Origin: Eubacterium sp.
Lineage (GTDB): Bacteria; Bacillota; Clostridia; Lachnospirales; Lachnospiraceae
DNA length: 32,187 nt
NCBI GenBank assembly: GCA_022776205.1
Contig: JALFIK010000114.1
Span: forward strand, 1 to 32,187
Reading direction: 5' to 3'
Made by a program: the position numbers and the translations under genes. Numbering within the stretch: the stretch's first letter is position 1; each line of letters starts with the position of its first letter. Positions 1 through 9,591 of the stretch are shown in pieces. Under the pieces are notes generated by a model. That model did no database searches. It worked only from the letters and a program-made list of their open reading frames with translations, and was not told the DNA's origin.

Positions 1-363
1 GATGAGATTAATATTTTGCAGGCAACTTATGAAGCAATGCGAAGGGCAATCGATTCCCTTGGAATGAAGCCGGATCTTTTATTAAATGATGCGGTGAGGA
101 TTCCGGAGGTGGATATTCCTCAGGTTCCCATCATTAAAGGGGACGCAAAAAGTATTTCAATCGGTGCGGCAAGTATTGTGGCAAAAGTATACCGGGATCA
201 GATGATGACAGAGTATGATGCCATATTCCCCGGGTATGATTTTGCCTCGAATAAGGGCTATGGGTCTAAAGAGCACATTGAGGCAATCAAAAGAATCGGT
301 CCCTGCCCGATTCACAGGAGAAGTTTTATTAAAAATATTTACGGGCAGCAGGACCCGGATTAA
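1..363 (+). CDS. rnhB: Ribonuclease HII, C-terminal part (5' end outside window)
   Basis: Open from base 1 ([16 protein letters not shown]...); [22 protein letters not shown] and [29 protein letters not shown] motifs typical of RNase HII. Confidence 0.95.
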   Translation, partial: DEINILQATYEAMRRAIDSLGMKPDLLLNDAVRIPEVDIPQVPIIKGDAKSISIGAASIVAKVYRDQMMTEYDAIFPGYDFASNKGYGSKEHIEAIKRIGPCPIHRRSFIKNIYGQQDPD

Positions 364-374
364 GAGGCAGGAAA

Positions 375-743
375 ATGGATCAGAGGAAAGAACGTGGCCG
401 GCTTGGAGAGCAGGAGGCTGCCTCTTTTCTTTTACAAAGAGGAGTTCTTATCAGAGAAAGGAATTTTCGCTGCCGTTTCGGAGAAATCGATCTGATCGGT
501 GAGGGAGAAGGGTACCTTCTTGTCATCGAAGTGAAGACGCGAAGAAAGCAGTGTGCAGGCTATGGTGCGGAGGCAGTTGATCTTAAAAAACAAAAGAAAA
601 TCTGTCTCACACTGCGTTATTATTTGGCAAAAGAAAAATTGAGCGATCATGTTCCCGTCCGGTTCGATGTGATTGTGGTAGACCGGGCAGGGCATTGCCG
701 CTGGATAAAAAATGCATTTGGTTTTCAGGAGGGATGGACATAA
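375..743 (+). CDS. YraN/UPF0102 family endonuclease-like protein
   Basis: GRLGEQEAASFLLQRGVLIRERNFRCRFGEIDLIG...LLVIEVKTRR pattern; directly follows rnhB. Confidence 0.9.
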   Translation: MDQRKERGRLGEQEAASFLLQRGVLIRERNFRCRFGEIDLIGEGEGYLLVIEVKTRRKQCAGYGAEAVDLKKQKKICLTLRYYLAKEKLSDHVPVRFDVIVVDRAGHCRWIKNAFGFQEGWT

Positions 744-1585
744 TGGATTTAAAATATGCAAATGAGAACCATTCAACGATAATAAATCAAAAAGACGGAG
801 TCGTCTTTCTTACATTTCCCAAACTTGTGGAGGCGGGAGTGATCCACGGGTTTTCCACGAGAATCGGAGGGGTGAGTGAAGGATGTTTTTCCTCTATGAA
901 CCTTTCTTTTACCCGGGGAGATGATCCAAAGAAAGTGGCACAGAATTTCCGGAGAATTGGGGATGCCATCGGTTTTGATGCAAAAGATCTGGTGTTATCG
1001 TCCCAGGTTCATGAAACGAAAATCCGTCCGGTCACAAAAAAAGACCGGGGAGACGGAATCATCCGGGAGACCGTTCCGGGAATCGATGCCCTTGTGACAG
1101 ATGAGCCGGGGGTCCCTCTGTATACGTCCTACGCAGATTGTGTTCCGTTACTGTTCTTTGATCCGGAGCACCGGGTGATCGGGATGGCCCACTCCGGCTG
1201 GCGGGGAACGGTGGCGAAGATCGGCGCTAAATTTGTCCGTTACCTGGAAGAACATTATGGTACAAAACCGGAGAACATTGTGGCGGCCATCGGCCCGTCC
1301 ATCTGCCGGGACTGCTATGAAGTGGGAGAGGAAGTGGCAGAGGAATTTTGCCGGGTGTTTGATAAAGAGGAAATTCCTCTTCTTATGGATAAAAAAGAAA
1401 ATGGAAAATACCAGCTGGATTTGTGGAAGGCGAATGAACTGATTTTAACCGGGGCAGGAATACGGAAAGAAAATCTGGATATTACTGATATCTGTACCTG
1501 CTGTAACAGTGATGTGCTTTTTTCCCACAGGGCAAGTAACGGGCACCGGGGAAATCTGGGCTGTTTTATGTATCTTGATAAATGA
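743..1585 (+). CDS. pgeF: PgeF/YfiH family (peptidoglycan editing factor / multicopper polyphenol oxidase-like)
   Basis: HGFSTRIGGVS, ADCVPLLFFDP, GMAHSGWRGTVAKI, CTCCNSDVLFSHRASNGHRGN motifs; start at 743 overlaps the yraN stop by 1 nt (the ORF track start 695 is upstream). Confidence 0.9.
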   Translation: MDLKYANENHSTIINQKDGVVFLTFPKLVEAGVIHGFSTRIGGVSEGCFSSMNLSFTRGDDPKKVAQNFRRIGDAIGFDAKDLVLSSQVHETKIRPVTKKDRGDGIIRETVPGIDALVTDEPGVPLYTSYADCVPLLFFDPEHRVIGMAHSGWRGTVAKIGAKFVRYLEEHYGTKPENIVAAIGPSICRDCYEVGEEVAEEFCRVFDKEEIPLLMDKKENGKYQLDLWKANELILTGAGIRKENLDITDICTCCNSDVLFSHRASNGHRGNLGCFMYLDK

Positions 1586-1594
1586 GGAAAAGAA

Positions 1595-2944
1595 ATGAGC
1601 AGACATATACACAAAATTGTATCTGTAGAAGAAGGAAGCATTGCCTGGGAACTGGGACTCGAGCCGGGTGACGGGATTGTCTCGATCAACGGGCAGGAGA
1701 TCCTTGATATTTTTGATTACCAGTATTATGTGGAAGAGGAGTATTTAAATGTCCTCGTTCTCACAAAGGATGGAGAGGAATGTACCCTTGAGATCGAAAA
1801 AGAGGAAGATGAGGATCTGGGAATCACCTTTGATTCCTCTCTTATGGATGAGTACCATTCCTGCTGTAATAAATGTGTCTTCTGTTTTATTGACCAGATG
1901 CCTCCGGGAATGAGAAAGACCCTTTATTTCAAGGATGATGATTCCCGGCTGTCTTTTTTACAGGGAAATTATATTACATTAACTAATATGAAAGAAAAGG
2001 ATATAGACCGGATCATCCGTTATCACCTTTCTCCCATTAATATATCCGTTCATACAACCAACCCGGAACTTCGCTGTAAGATGCTCAATAACCGGTTTGC
2101 GGGAGATGTGCTGGAAAAAATCCGCCGTTTTGCCCAGGCGGGAATTCGCATGAACAGTCAGGTCGTCTTATGTAAGGGATTAAATGACGGGGAAGAGCTG
2201 GATCGTACCATAAGGGAACTGGGGCAGTTTATTCCGGCGATGGAGAGTCTGTCCGTCGTTCCGGTCGGCCTTACAAAATATCGGGAGAATCTTCCCAAAC
2301 TCTCTCTTTTTGGAAGAGAAGATGCTCGGAAAGTTCTTGCCCGGATTCAGTCCTGGCAGGAATATTTCCGGAAAAACTATCATACATCTTTCGTACATGC
2401 CAGTGATGAGTGGTTTATTCTTGCAGGGGAAGAATTTCCACCGGAAAGTTATTATGAGGGATACGGGCAACTTGAAAATGGTGTGGGCATGATGCGTCTT
2501 CTGCTTGAAGAGGTAAAAGAACGCTTAGAAGAACTGGAGGGAGACGGACGCAAAAGAGAGGTTTCCGTTGCCACGGCCCGACTTGCCTTTCCGACCATCC
2601 GGAAACTTGCCCGGGATGTGGAGGAGAAGTTTCCGGGAATACGGGTCCATGTATACTGCATCACCAATGAATTTTTTGGGGAACAGATTACCGTTTCCGG
2701 TCTCCTTACCGGGCAGGATATCATAGGACAGCTGAAAGGAAAGGAACTGGGAGAAGTTCTTTTTCTTCCCGAAAATGTATTAAAGGCGGACGAAGATATT
2801 TTTCTTGACGATATTTCCTTAAAGGAAATGTCCGATTCTTTACAAGTTCCTGTAAATGTTATACAATCAGAAGGAAGAGATTTTGTAGATAAAATTGCCG
2901 GTATAAAAGGCGAAGAGATAGAAGATGGAGGACAATATGAGTAA
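1595..2944 (+). CDS. DUF512 protein: PDZ-like N-terminus plus radical-SAM-like CxxxCxxC core
   Basis: N-terminal PDZ-like [68 protein letters not shown]. Confidence 0.9.
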   Translation: MSRHIHKIVSVEEGSIAWELGLEPGDGIVSINGQEILDIFDYQYYVEEEYLNVLVLTKDGEECTLEIEKEEDEDLGITFDSSLMDEYHSCCNKCVFCFIDQMPPGMRKTLYFKDDDSRLSFLQGNYITLTNMKEKDIDRIIRYHLSPINISVHTTNPELRCKMLNNRFAGDVLEKIRRFAQAGIRMNSQVVLCKGLNDGEELDRTIRELGQFIPAMESLSVVPVGLTKYRENLPKLSLFGREDARKVLARIQSWQEYFRKNYHTSFVHASDEWFILAGEEFPPESYYEGYGQLENGVGMMRLLLEEVKERLEELEGDGRKREVSVATARLAFPTIRKLARDVEEKFPGIRVHVYCITNEFFGEQITVSGLLTGQDIIGQLKGKELGEVLFLPENVLKADEDIFLDDISLKEMSDSLQVPVNVIQSEGRDFVDKIAGIKGEEIEDGGQYE

Positions 2945-4259
2945 ACCTGTTGTTGCGGTGGTAGGCCGCCCGAATGTGGGAAAATCCACACTGTTTAATG
3001 CCCTGGCAGGAAGCAGAATTTCGATTGTGGAAGATACCCCCGGAGTGACAAGAGACCGGATATACGCAGAGGTAAGCTGGCTGAATTACCAGTTTACACT
3101 GATTGATACCGGCGGAATTGAGCCGGAATCCGATGATATTATCCTTTCGAGGATGCGTGAGCAGGCAGAGACAGCCATTATGACGGCAGATGTCATTCTG
3201 TTTCTCACCGATGTGCGTCAGGGTGTGGTGGATGCGGATTTTAAAGTGGCAGATATGCTGCGCCGTTCCCATCGTCCGGTACTTCTTGTGGTAAATAAAG
3301 TGGATGACTTTAATAAATATATGCCGGATGTGTATGAATTTTATAATCTCGGCCTGGGAGATCCCATCCCGGTTTCCGCCCAGGGTAAGCTTGGAATCGG
3401 CGATATGCTTGATGAAGTGGTAAAACGATTTGACCCGGCGCAGATGGAGGAAGAAGAGGATGACCGCCCGAAGATTGCCGTGATCGGAAAGCCGAATGCG
3501 GGTAAATCCTCGATTATTAACCGTCTCCTGGGTGAGGAGAGAGTCATTGTTTCCCCGATTGCGGGAACGACCCGGGATGCCATTGACACCACGGTGAAGA
3601 GAAACGGCCGGGAATACGTATTTATCGATACGGCAGGTCTTCGCAGAAAGAGTAAGGTGAAGGAAGAACTGGAGCGGTACAGTATCATTCGTACTGTCAC
3701 TGCCGTGGAGCGCTGTGATGTGGCGGTTCTTGTGATTGATGCCACGGAAGGCATCACAGAGCAGGATGCAAAGATTGCGGGAATTGCCCATGAGAGGGGC
3801 AAGGGAATGATTATTGCCGTAAATAAATGGGATCTGGTGGAGAAGGATACTTCCACCATGAAGAAATTCAGCGAGAAGATCTGGCAGAAACTTTCCTCTA
3901 TGCCATATGCGGAACTGATCTTTTTATCCGCAAAAACAGGACAGAGACTGCCAAAGCTTTTTGATGTGATCGATGCAGTCATTGAAAACTGTGCCCTGCG
4001 TGTTCAGACCGGTGTGCTGAATGAAATCCTTACCGAGGCGATGGCGATGAAGCAGCCGCCGTCTGACAAGGGAAAACGCCTGAGGATTTATTATATTACC
4101 CAGGTTTCTGTCAAACCGCCGACCTTTGTCATGTTTATCAATGATAAGAAACTGACACATTTTTCTTATACACGTTATATTGAAAACCAGATTCGTACCA
4201 CCTTCGGTTTCCGGGGAACTCCGATTCATTTTATTTATCGGGAGAGGAAGGAGAAATAA
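2937..4259 (+). CDS. der: Ribosome biogenesis GTPase Der (EngA), two GTPase domains
   Basis: Two P-loops ([18 protein letters not shown]), NKVD and NKWD motifs, C-terminal KH-like domain; GGAGG at 2928-2932 before ATG 2937. Confidence 0.97.
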   Translation: MSKPVVAVVGRPNVGKSTLFNALAGSRISIVEDTPGVTRDRIYAEVSWLNYQFTLIDTGGIEPESDDIILSRMREQAETAIMTADVILFLTDVRQGVVDADFKVADMLRRSHRPVLLVVNKVDDFNKYMPDVYEFYNLGLGDPIPVSAQGKLGIGDMLDEVVKRFDPAQMEEEEDDRPKIAVIGKPNAGKSSIINRLLGEERVIVSPIAGTTRDAIDTTVKRNGREYVFIDTAGLRRKSKVKEELERYSIIRTVTAVERCDVAVLVIDATEGITEQDAKIAGIAHERGKGMIIAVNKWDLVEKDTSTMKKFSEKIWQKLSSMPYAELIFLSAKTGQRLPKLFDVIDAVIENCALRVQTGVLNEILTEAMAMKQPPSDKGKRLRIYYITQVSVKPPTFVMFINDKKLTHFSYTRYIENQIRTTFGFRGTPIHFIYRERKEK

Positions 4260-4901
4260 ATGATTGGATATTATGTACTTGTGGTTGTAGTTGCCTATCT
4301 GTTTGGCTGTATTGAGAGCGGTTACCTTGTTGGCAAACTGTGTGGAATGGATATCAGAGAATATGGAAGCGGAAATGCAGGAACAACAAATGTTCTCCGG
4401 GTCCTCGGAAAAACCCGGGCACTTCTTACCTTCCTGGGGGATGCTTTAAAGAGTTTTATCCCGGTTATGTTTGTCAAATATGTACTCTGTCCGGCTGTGC
4501 CGGAATTAAATGCCGGACTGATTCAGCTTGTGACCGGATTTGCTGCAGTCATGGGGCATGATTATCCGGTATTTCTGAAATTTAAAGGGGGTAAGGGAAT
4601 TGCCACAACAGCCGCAGCAATTATGGCCTTTGACTGGAGAATGGGACTGATCAGTTTTATCATATTTGTGACGATCACCGCCTGTACCCGTTATGTCTCT
4701 CTGGCATCTATTACGTTGTCGGCTGCCCTTGTCATTGAAATTTTAATTTTCCATCCTGGAAGATGGGATTTATTTGTTATGTGCGTTCTTTTTGCCTTTT
4801 TTGCAATCTATCGTCACAGAGCAAATATTAAACGTCTTTTATCGGGAACGGAAAGCAAGATCGGGCAGAAAGTTAATGTAAATGATAAGAAGAATCAATA
4901 A
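4260..4901 (+). CDS. plsY: Acyl-phosphate glycerol-3-phosphate acyltransferase PlsY
   Basis: GSGNAGTTNVLR, HDYPVFLKFKGGKGIATT; start abuts the der stop. Confidence 0.95.
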   Translation: MIGYYVLVVVVAYLFGCIESGYLVGKLCGMDIREYGSGNAGTTNVLRVLGKTRALLTFLGDALKSFIPVMFVKYVLCPAVPELNAGLIQLVTGFAAVMGHDYPVFLKFKGGKGIATTAAAIMAFDWRMGLISFIIFVTITACTRYVSLASITLSAALVIEILIFHPGRWDLFVMCVLFAFFAIYRHRANIKRLLSGTESKIGQKVNVNDKKNQ

Positions 4902-4929
4902 TCAGACGAAAGTGAATTAATGAAAAAGC

Positions 4930-4976
4930 AAAGCGGAAAACGCATTATCTTTTCTAATGCGGCTTCCGCTTTTTTA
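4930..4976 (+). terminator. Rho-independent terminator after plsY
   Basis: AAAGCGGAA...CGCATTA/TAATGCG...TTCCGCTTT followed by a T run. Confidence 0.85.
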
Positions 4977-5076
4977 TTTGATGGGAAATTATTCCATTTC
5001 CTATTTACAAAAACAAAAATATTTGAAGGAATACACAAACAATAATTCGTTTGTGCAGGGAAAACCACCGAATATC

Positions 5077-5104
5077 TTGACAAATATAAGATTAATGATA
5101 GAAT
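5077..5104 (+). promoter_or_regulatory. SigA-type promoter for the condensing enzyme gene
   Basis: TTGACA (5077-5082), 16 nt spacer, TAGAAT (5099-5104). Confidence 0.65.
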
Positions 5105-5171
5105 AAATATAAATAAAATGAAATTTTATAATAAAAATTATGCATTTATTGGATTTCAATAGAATGGAGAG

Positions 5172-6590
5172 ATGACAATGGAGATGGATAACCGTTCCGT
5201 CCGGCTGAATGAAAAATCAAATTTACTGAAACTGGAAGAATATATGTATCCTCTGGTGGATACGGATAAACCGAATGTATTCCGCAATCTTTTCCCGTAT
5301 GATGAGGTGCCCAAGATTGCGTTTAATGACCGGATCGTTCCCCATGAGATGCCGGAAAATATATGGATCACCGATACGACTTTCCGTGACGGACAGCAGT
5401 CACGGACTCCTTATTCCACGGAGCAGATCGTACATATTTATGATGCTTTTCATCGTTTAGGCGGCCCGAAGGGAATCATTCGTCAGTGTGAATTTTTCCT
5501 TTACAGTAAAAAAGACCGGGATGCTGTTTATAAATGTCTTGAGAGGGGATATGAGTTTCCTGAGGTTACGAGCTGGATTCGTGCGAGCAAGAAGGATTTT
5601 GAGCTGGTAAAAGAAATTGGACTGAAAGAAACGGGTATCCTGGTAAGCTGTTCGGATTATCATATTTTTTATAAAATGAAGATGACAAGAAAACAGGCGA
5701 TGGAACACTATTTAAGTGTGGTAAGAGAGTGTCTGGAAACAGGAATTAGTCCGAGATGTCATTTAGAGGACATTACAAGATCGGATATTTATGGTTTTGT
5801 GATTCCGTTTTGTCTTGAGCTTATGAAGCTAAAAGATGAGTACGGGATTCCGGTAAAAATTCGTGCCTGTGATACGATGGGCTACGGAGTCAATTTCTCC
5901 GGTGCCGTAATCCCCCGTTCCGTGCCGGGAATTATTTACGGATTAAGACAGCATGCCGGTGTTCCTTCCGAACTGCTTGAATGGCACGGACATAACGATT
6001 TTTATAAGGCAGTGAATAACTCAACGACCGCATGGCTTTACGGTGCTTCCGCCGTAAACAGCTCTCTTTTTGGTATTGGGGAACGTACCGGAAATACTCC
6101 CCTTGAGGCAATGGTTTTTGAAGATGCCCAGCTGCGCGGTACTTTAGACGGGATGGACCCGACGGTGATTACAGAGCTGGCAGAATATTATGAAAAGGAG
6201 ATCGGATACCATATTCCGGAAAGGACACCGTTTGTCGGAAAGAACTTTAATGTGACAAGAGCGGGCATTCATGCGGACGGCCTGTTAAAGAATGAGGAGA
6301 TTTATAATATCTTTGACACGGACAAAATTCTGAATCGTCCCGTACTTGTTGCTGTTTCGAATACAAGCGGTCTTGCGGGGATTGCCCACTGGATGAACAC
6401 TTATTATCAGTTAAAAGGAGAACAGGCAGTGGATAAGAAAAGTCCTCTGGTTGCTGAAGTGAAGAAGTGGGTTGACAAGGAATACGAGACAGGCAGGGTG
6501 ACGGCGATTACCGATGATGAGCTTGTGAAAGTCATTAATGAAAATTGTGATAAGCTCGGACTTGCACATTATGTGAAAAAAGGGCTATAA
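5172..6590 (+). CDS. DRE-TIM metallolyase condensing enzyme (isopropylmalate/homocitrate synthase-like; candidate Re-citrate synthase)
   Basis: ITDTTFRDGQQSR, LEWHGHNDF, GIGERTGNTPLEAMVF, FNVTRAGIHADGLLKNEEIYNIFDT motifs. Confidence 0.8.
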   Translation: MTMEMDNRSVRLNEKSNLLKLEEYMYPLVDTDKPNVFRNLFPYDEVPKIAFNDRIVPHEMPENIWITDTTFRDGQQSRTPYSTEQIVHIYDAFHRLGGPKGIIRQCEFFLYSKKDRDAVYKCLERGYEFPEVTSWIRASKKDFELVKEIGLKETGILVSCSDYHIFYKMKMTRKQAMEHYLSVVRECLETGISPRCHLEDITRSDIYGFVIPFCLELMKLKDEYGIPVKIRACDTMGYGVNFSGAVIPRSVPGIIYGLRQHAGVPSELLEWHGHNDFYKAVNNSTTAWLYGASAVNSSLFGIGERTGNTPLEAMVFEDAQLRGTLDGMDPTVITELAEYYEKEIGYHIPERTPFVGKNFNVTRAGIHADGLLKNEEIYNIFDTDKILNRPVLVAVSNTSGLAGIAHWMNTYYQLKGEQAVDKKSPLVAEVKKWVDKEYETGRVTAITDDELVKVINENCDKLGLAHYVKKGL

Positions 6591-6613
6591 AAACTGCCGG
6601 CTGAGCAGTAAAT

Positions 6614-6667
6614 AGTCTTCCGGAGACGGTATACAATCATGTGTTCCGCCATCCGGAAGACTTTTTT
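6614..6667. terminator. Bidirectional intrinsic terminator between convergent genes
   Basis: AGTCTTCCGGA...TCCGGAAGACTTTTTT. Confidence 0.8.
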
Positions 6668-8588
6668 ATTCAGATAACAGTTCCCACTGTTCATAAAGTT
6701 CTTCTAATTTTTCCTCATTTTTTTCCAGGGTCTCGTTGAGTTCCATAAGCTTTGAGACGTTTGTGGCATTTTCCGGAAGTGCCATCTCTTCCTTTAGTTG
6801 TTCATTTTCCTCTTCAAGACGACTGATCTCATTTTCACATTTTTTAAGATCGTTGGCACGCTTGCGCTGTCTGGCAGCTTCCTCCCGGGAACGCTTCCAG
6901 TCTTCCCTGGCATTTTCCGGGGATGTTCTTTTTTCATCTTTCTCCGGGGCAGTGACATTATCACTGTCGGCAGAAATATTTCCGGCTTCTTTTTGTGCCA
7001 GATAATAATTATAATTTCCTTTGTAATTTACGATTCCTTCCGAAGACAGGTCAAGAATTCTCGTGGCGGTCTGATTGATAAAATAACGGTCATGGGATAC
7101 ATAGAAAACCGTTCCCTCATAATTGTTGATCGCTTCTTCAAGAATTTCCCGGGACTGAATATCCAGATGGTTTGTCGGCTCATCAAGGATGATAAAGTTT
7201 GCATTGGAAAGCATGAGTTTTGCAAGGGAAACCCTGCCCTTTTCTCCGCCACTTAAAGTTCCGATCACCTGAAAGACGTCCTCTCCGGTAAAAAGGAAGG
7301 CGGCAAGGACATTCCGAATGCGGGTGTTCGTAAGCTTTGGGTAGGCATCGGAAATTTCATCAAAGATTGTCTTGGAATCATCAAGCACATGCTGTTCCTG
7401 ATCATAATATCCGATGGAAACCTTGGAACCGTAACGGATTTTTCCGGAATCAGCGCGAAGCTGACGGTTGATGATCTTAAGAAGAGTAGTCTTTCCCGTA
7501 CCGTTTGCCCCTAAAAGAGCGACAACTTCTCCCCTCCGGATGTCAAGATTTAAATTTCGGAATAATGTCTTTTCTCCAAAAGATTTGGAGAGCCCCTCAA
7601 TGGAAAGTACATCATTTCCGCTGATCACTTCCGGTTCCAGGGTGATACGCATTTTTGAATTAAGTACGACAGGTTTTTCCACCCGTTCTATCTTACTGAG
7701 CACTTTTTCCCGGCTCTCCGCCCGCTTAATGGATTTCTCCCGGTTAAAAGAGCGCAGTTTCGTGATCACTTCCTCCTGGTGATGGATTTCTGCCTGCTGG
7801 TTCATATAAAGTTTCATCTGGGCATCCCGCTGTTTTTTCTTTTTTTCGGCATAGGCACTGTAATTTCCCTGGAAAACCTGCCCTTGTCCATTCTCAATTT
7901 CAATGACCTTGCTCACGACTTTATCAAGAAAATACCGGTCATGGGAGACAATCAGAACCGCACCCCGGTAGTTGGAAAGAAAGGTTTCGAGCCAGCGGAT
8001 GGATTCCATGTCCAGGTGGTTCGTTGGCTCATCAAGAAGGATGAGATCCGGATGCATAAGGAGAATCCGGCTTAAGGCAACCCGGGTCTTTTGTCCGCCG
8101 GAAAGAGTGTGGATTGGCGTGTCGAATTCCTCCGGAGAAAATCCAAGTCCCTTTAAAACACCGGTAATCTCACTTCTCCAGGCATATCCGTTCGCCTTTT
8201 CAAACCAGTCGGTAAGACGGGCATAGGATTCCATTGCCTGTTCTAGCTGTTCACCGGACAGTTGACTGATTTCTTTTTCAAGGGCACGAATCTTTTTTTC
8301 CGTTTCAATGATCTCTTTTTTTGCGTCGAGCATCTCTTCATAAATCGTGCGGTGGGAGCTTACATCGATGACCTGGGAAAGATACCCCCAGGAGGCCCCT
8401 TTCTGGAAAAAAACCTCTCCTTCATCGGCTTCATACTCTCCGGTAATGATTTTAAAAAGGGTTGTTTTTCCGGCACCGTTGATTCCGATGACCGCAGCCT
8501 TCTCCCCTTCGTTAATTATAAAATTAACATTATTTAATACGGATTTCCCGCCAAATGCCTTTGTGATTTTCTGACAGGCTAAAATCAT
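6666..8588 (-). CDS. ABC-F family ATP-binding protein (two ABC domains, C-terminal coiled coil)
   Basis: Two Walker A (GINGAGKTT, GANGTGKTT), two LSGG signatures, HDRYFLDK/HDRYFINQ; ATG at 8588 with GGAGGTT upstream. Confidence 0.95.
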   Translation of the reverse strand: MILACQKITKAFGGKSVLNNVNFIINEGEKAAVIGINGAGKTTLFKIITGEYEADEGEVFFQKGASWGYLSQVIDVSSHRTIYEEMLDAKKEIIETEKKIRALEKEISQLSGEQLEQAMESYARLTDWFEKANGYAWRSEITGVLKGLGFSPEEFDTPIHTLSGGQKTRVALSRILLMHPDLILLDEPTNHLDMESIRWLETFLSNYRGAVLIVSHDRYFLDKVVSKVIEIENGQGQVFQGNYSAYAEKKKKQRDAQMKLYMNQQAEIHHQEEVITKLRSFNREKSIKRAESREKVLSKIERVEKPVVLNSKMRITLEPEVISGNDVLSIEGLSKSFGEKTLFRNLNLDIRRGEVVALLGANGTGKTTLLKIINRQLRADSGKIRYGSKVSIGYYDQEQHVLDDSKTIFDEISDAYPKLTNTRIRNVLAAFLFTGEDVFQVIGTLSGGEKGRVSLAKLMLSNANFIILDEPTNHLDIQSREILEEAINNYEGTVFYVSHDRYFINQTATRILDLSSEGIVNYKGNYNYYLAQKEAGNISADSDNVTAPEKDEKRTSPENAREDWKRSREEAARQRKRANDLKKCENEISRLEEENEQLKEEMALPENATNVSKLMELNETLEKNEEKLEELYEQWELLSE

Positions 8589-8698
8589 GATAACCTCCAA
8601 AGTATATATATATAGTAAGAACTGTTGACGATTTCTGAAGTATTTTATCACGAAAAAAAAGAGAAGTAAATATCAGTTAGATTTTGTGACAATCTTAT

Positions 8699-8727
8699 TT
8701 GACAATAAAAGGGTTTTTCGATATAAT
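8699..8727 (+). promoter_or_regulatory. SigA promoter of rex
   Basis: TTGACA (8699-8704), 17 nt spacer, TATAAT (8722-8727). Confidence 0.85.
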
Positions 8728-8778
8728 TGAGACACGAGTGCATTAAAAATGGGAATTTTTTATCAAAGGGAGGATTTT

Positions 8779-9447
8779 ATGCCAGCCAACAGCAATAAAT
8801 CAATTGTGAAATCAGGAAGTGAAAAATCTATTTCTCCGGCAGTGATAAAAAGATTGCCCCGTTATTACAGATATCTTGGAGACTTATTAAAAAATAATGT
8901 TGTTCGGATCTCTTCAAAGGAACTGAGTGAGAGAATGAATGTCACAGCCTCTCAGATTCGTCAGGATCTTAATAATTTTGGCGGTTTTGGCCAGCAGGGA
9001 TACGGTTATAATGTGGAGTTCCTTTATAACGAGATGGGGAAGATCTTAGGACTGGACCGCACGAACAATATTATTATCATTGGAGCCGGAAATCTTGGAC
9101 AGGCACTTGCCAATAACCAGGATTTCGATAGTAATGGATTTAAGATCATCGGATTGTTCGATGTGAATCCGAAATTGATAGGTATGACAGTGCGGGGTGT
9201 GGAAGTATATGATATTGACATGCTGGAGACATTTATTAAGGAGCATGAGGTGATGATTGCCGCTTTGACCCTGCCGAAGTCGAAGGCACCGAAGGTTGCG
9301 GAGAAACTTGTCAGCCTCGGGATTAAGGCTTTGTGGAACTTTGCACCGGTGGATTTGCATTTTTCGGAGGATGTTCTCGTGGAGAGTGTGCATCTTTCGG
9401 AGAGTATCATGACTTTATCCTACCGGATCCACAGTCAGAATATATAG
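8779..9447 (+). CDS. rex: Redox-sensing transcriptional repressor Rex
   Basis: SPAVIKRLPRYYRYL, RISSKELSERMNVTASQIRQDLNNFGGFGQQGYGYNV, GAGNLGQAL Rossmann motif; GGGAGG before ATG 8779. Confidence 0.96.
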   Translation: MPANSNKSIVKSGSEKSISPAVIKRLPRYYRYLGDLLKNNVVRISSKELSERMNVTASQIRQDLNNFGGFGQQGYGYNVEFLYNEMGKILGLDRTNNIIIIGAGNLGQALANNQDFDSNGFKIIGLFDVNPKLIGMTVRGVEVYDIDMLETFIKEHEVMIAALTLPKSKAPKVAEKLVSLGIKALWNFAPVDLHFSEDVLVESVHLSESIMTLSYRIHSQNI

Positions 9448-9591
9448 AATGGGAAATTAAATATTTGGCATAACAGGGTGAGAGGATGAAAGATCTTTCC
9501 GGCATGAAAAAGCCGTAGGAAGATTTTCGTCCTTTTCTGTTATGGACAGCTGCAGTGGATGAATGCACTTTTATGGATGGAGGAAGAGAAA

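Noticed and set aside
2859-3791. 310-aa minus-strand ORF
   Set aside because: Entirely antisense to der and the DUF512 3' end; composition is typical of a shadow ORF.
6798-7256. Plus-strand ORFs opposite the ABC-F gene (also 7779-8075, 8262-8537)
   Set aside because: Antisense shadows of a strongly conserved ABC-F coding sequence, with no independent support.
9490-9515. Possible 11-codon ORF MKDLSGMKKP and small hairpin between rex and nnr
   Set aside because: Weak ribosome site, very short, short stem; not distinguishable from chance.
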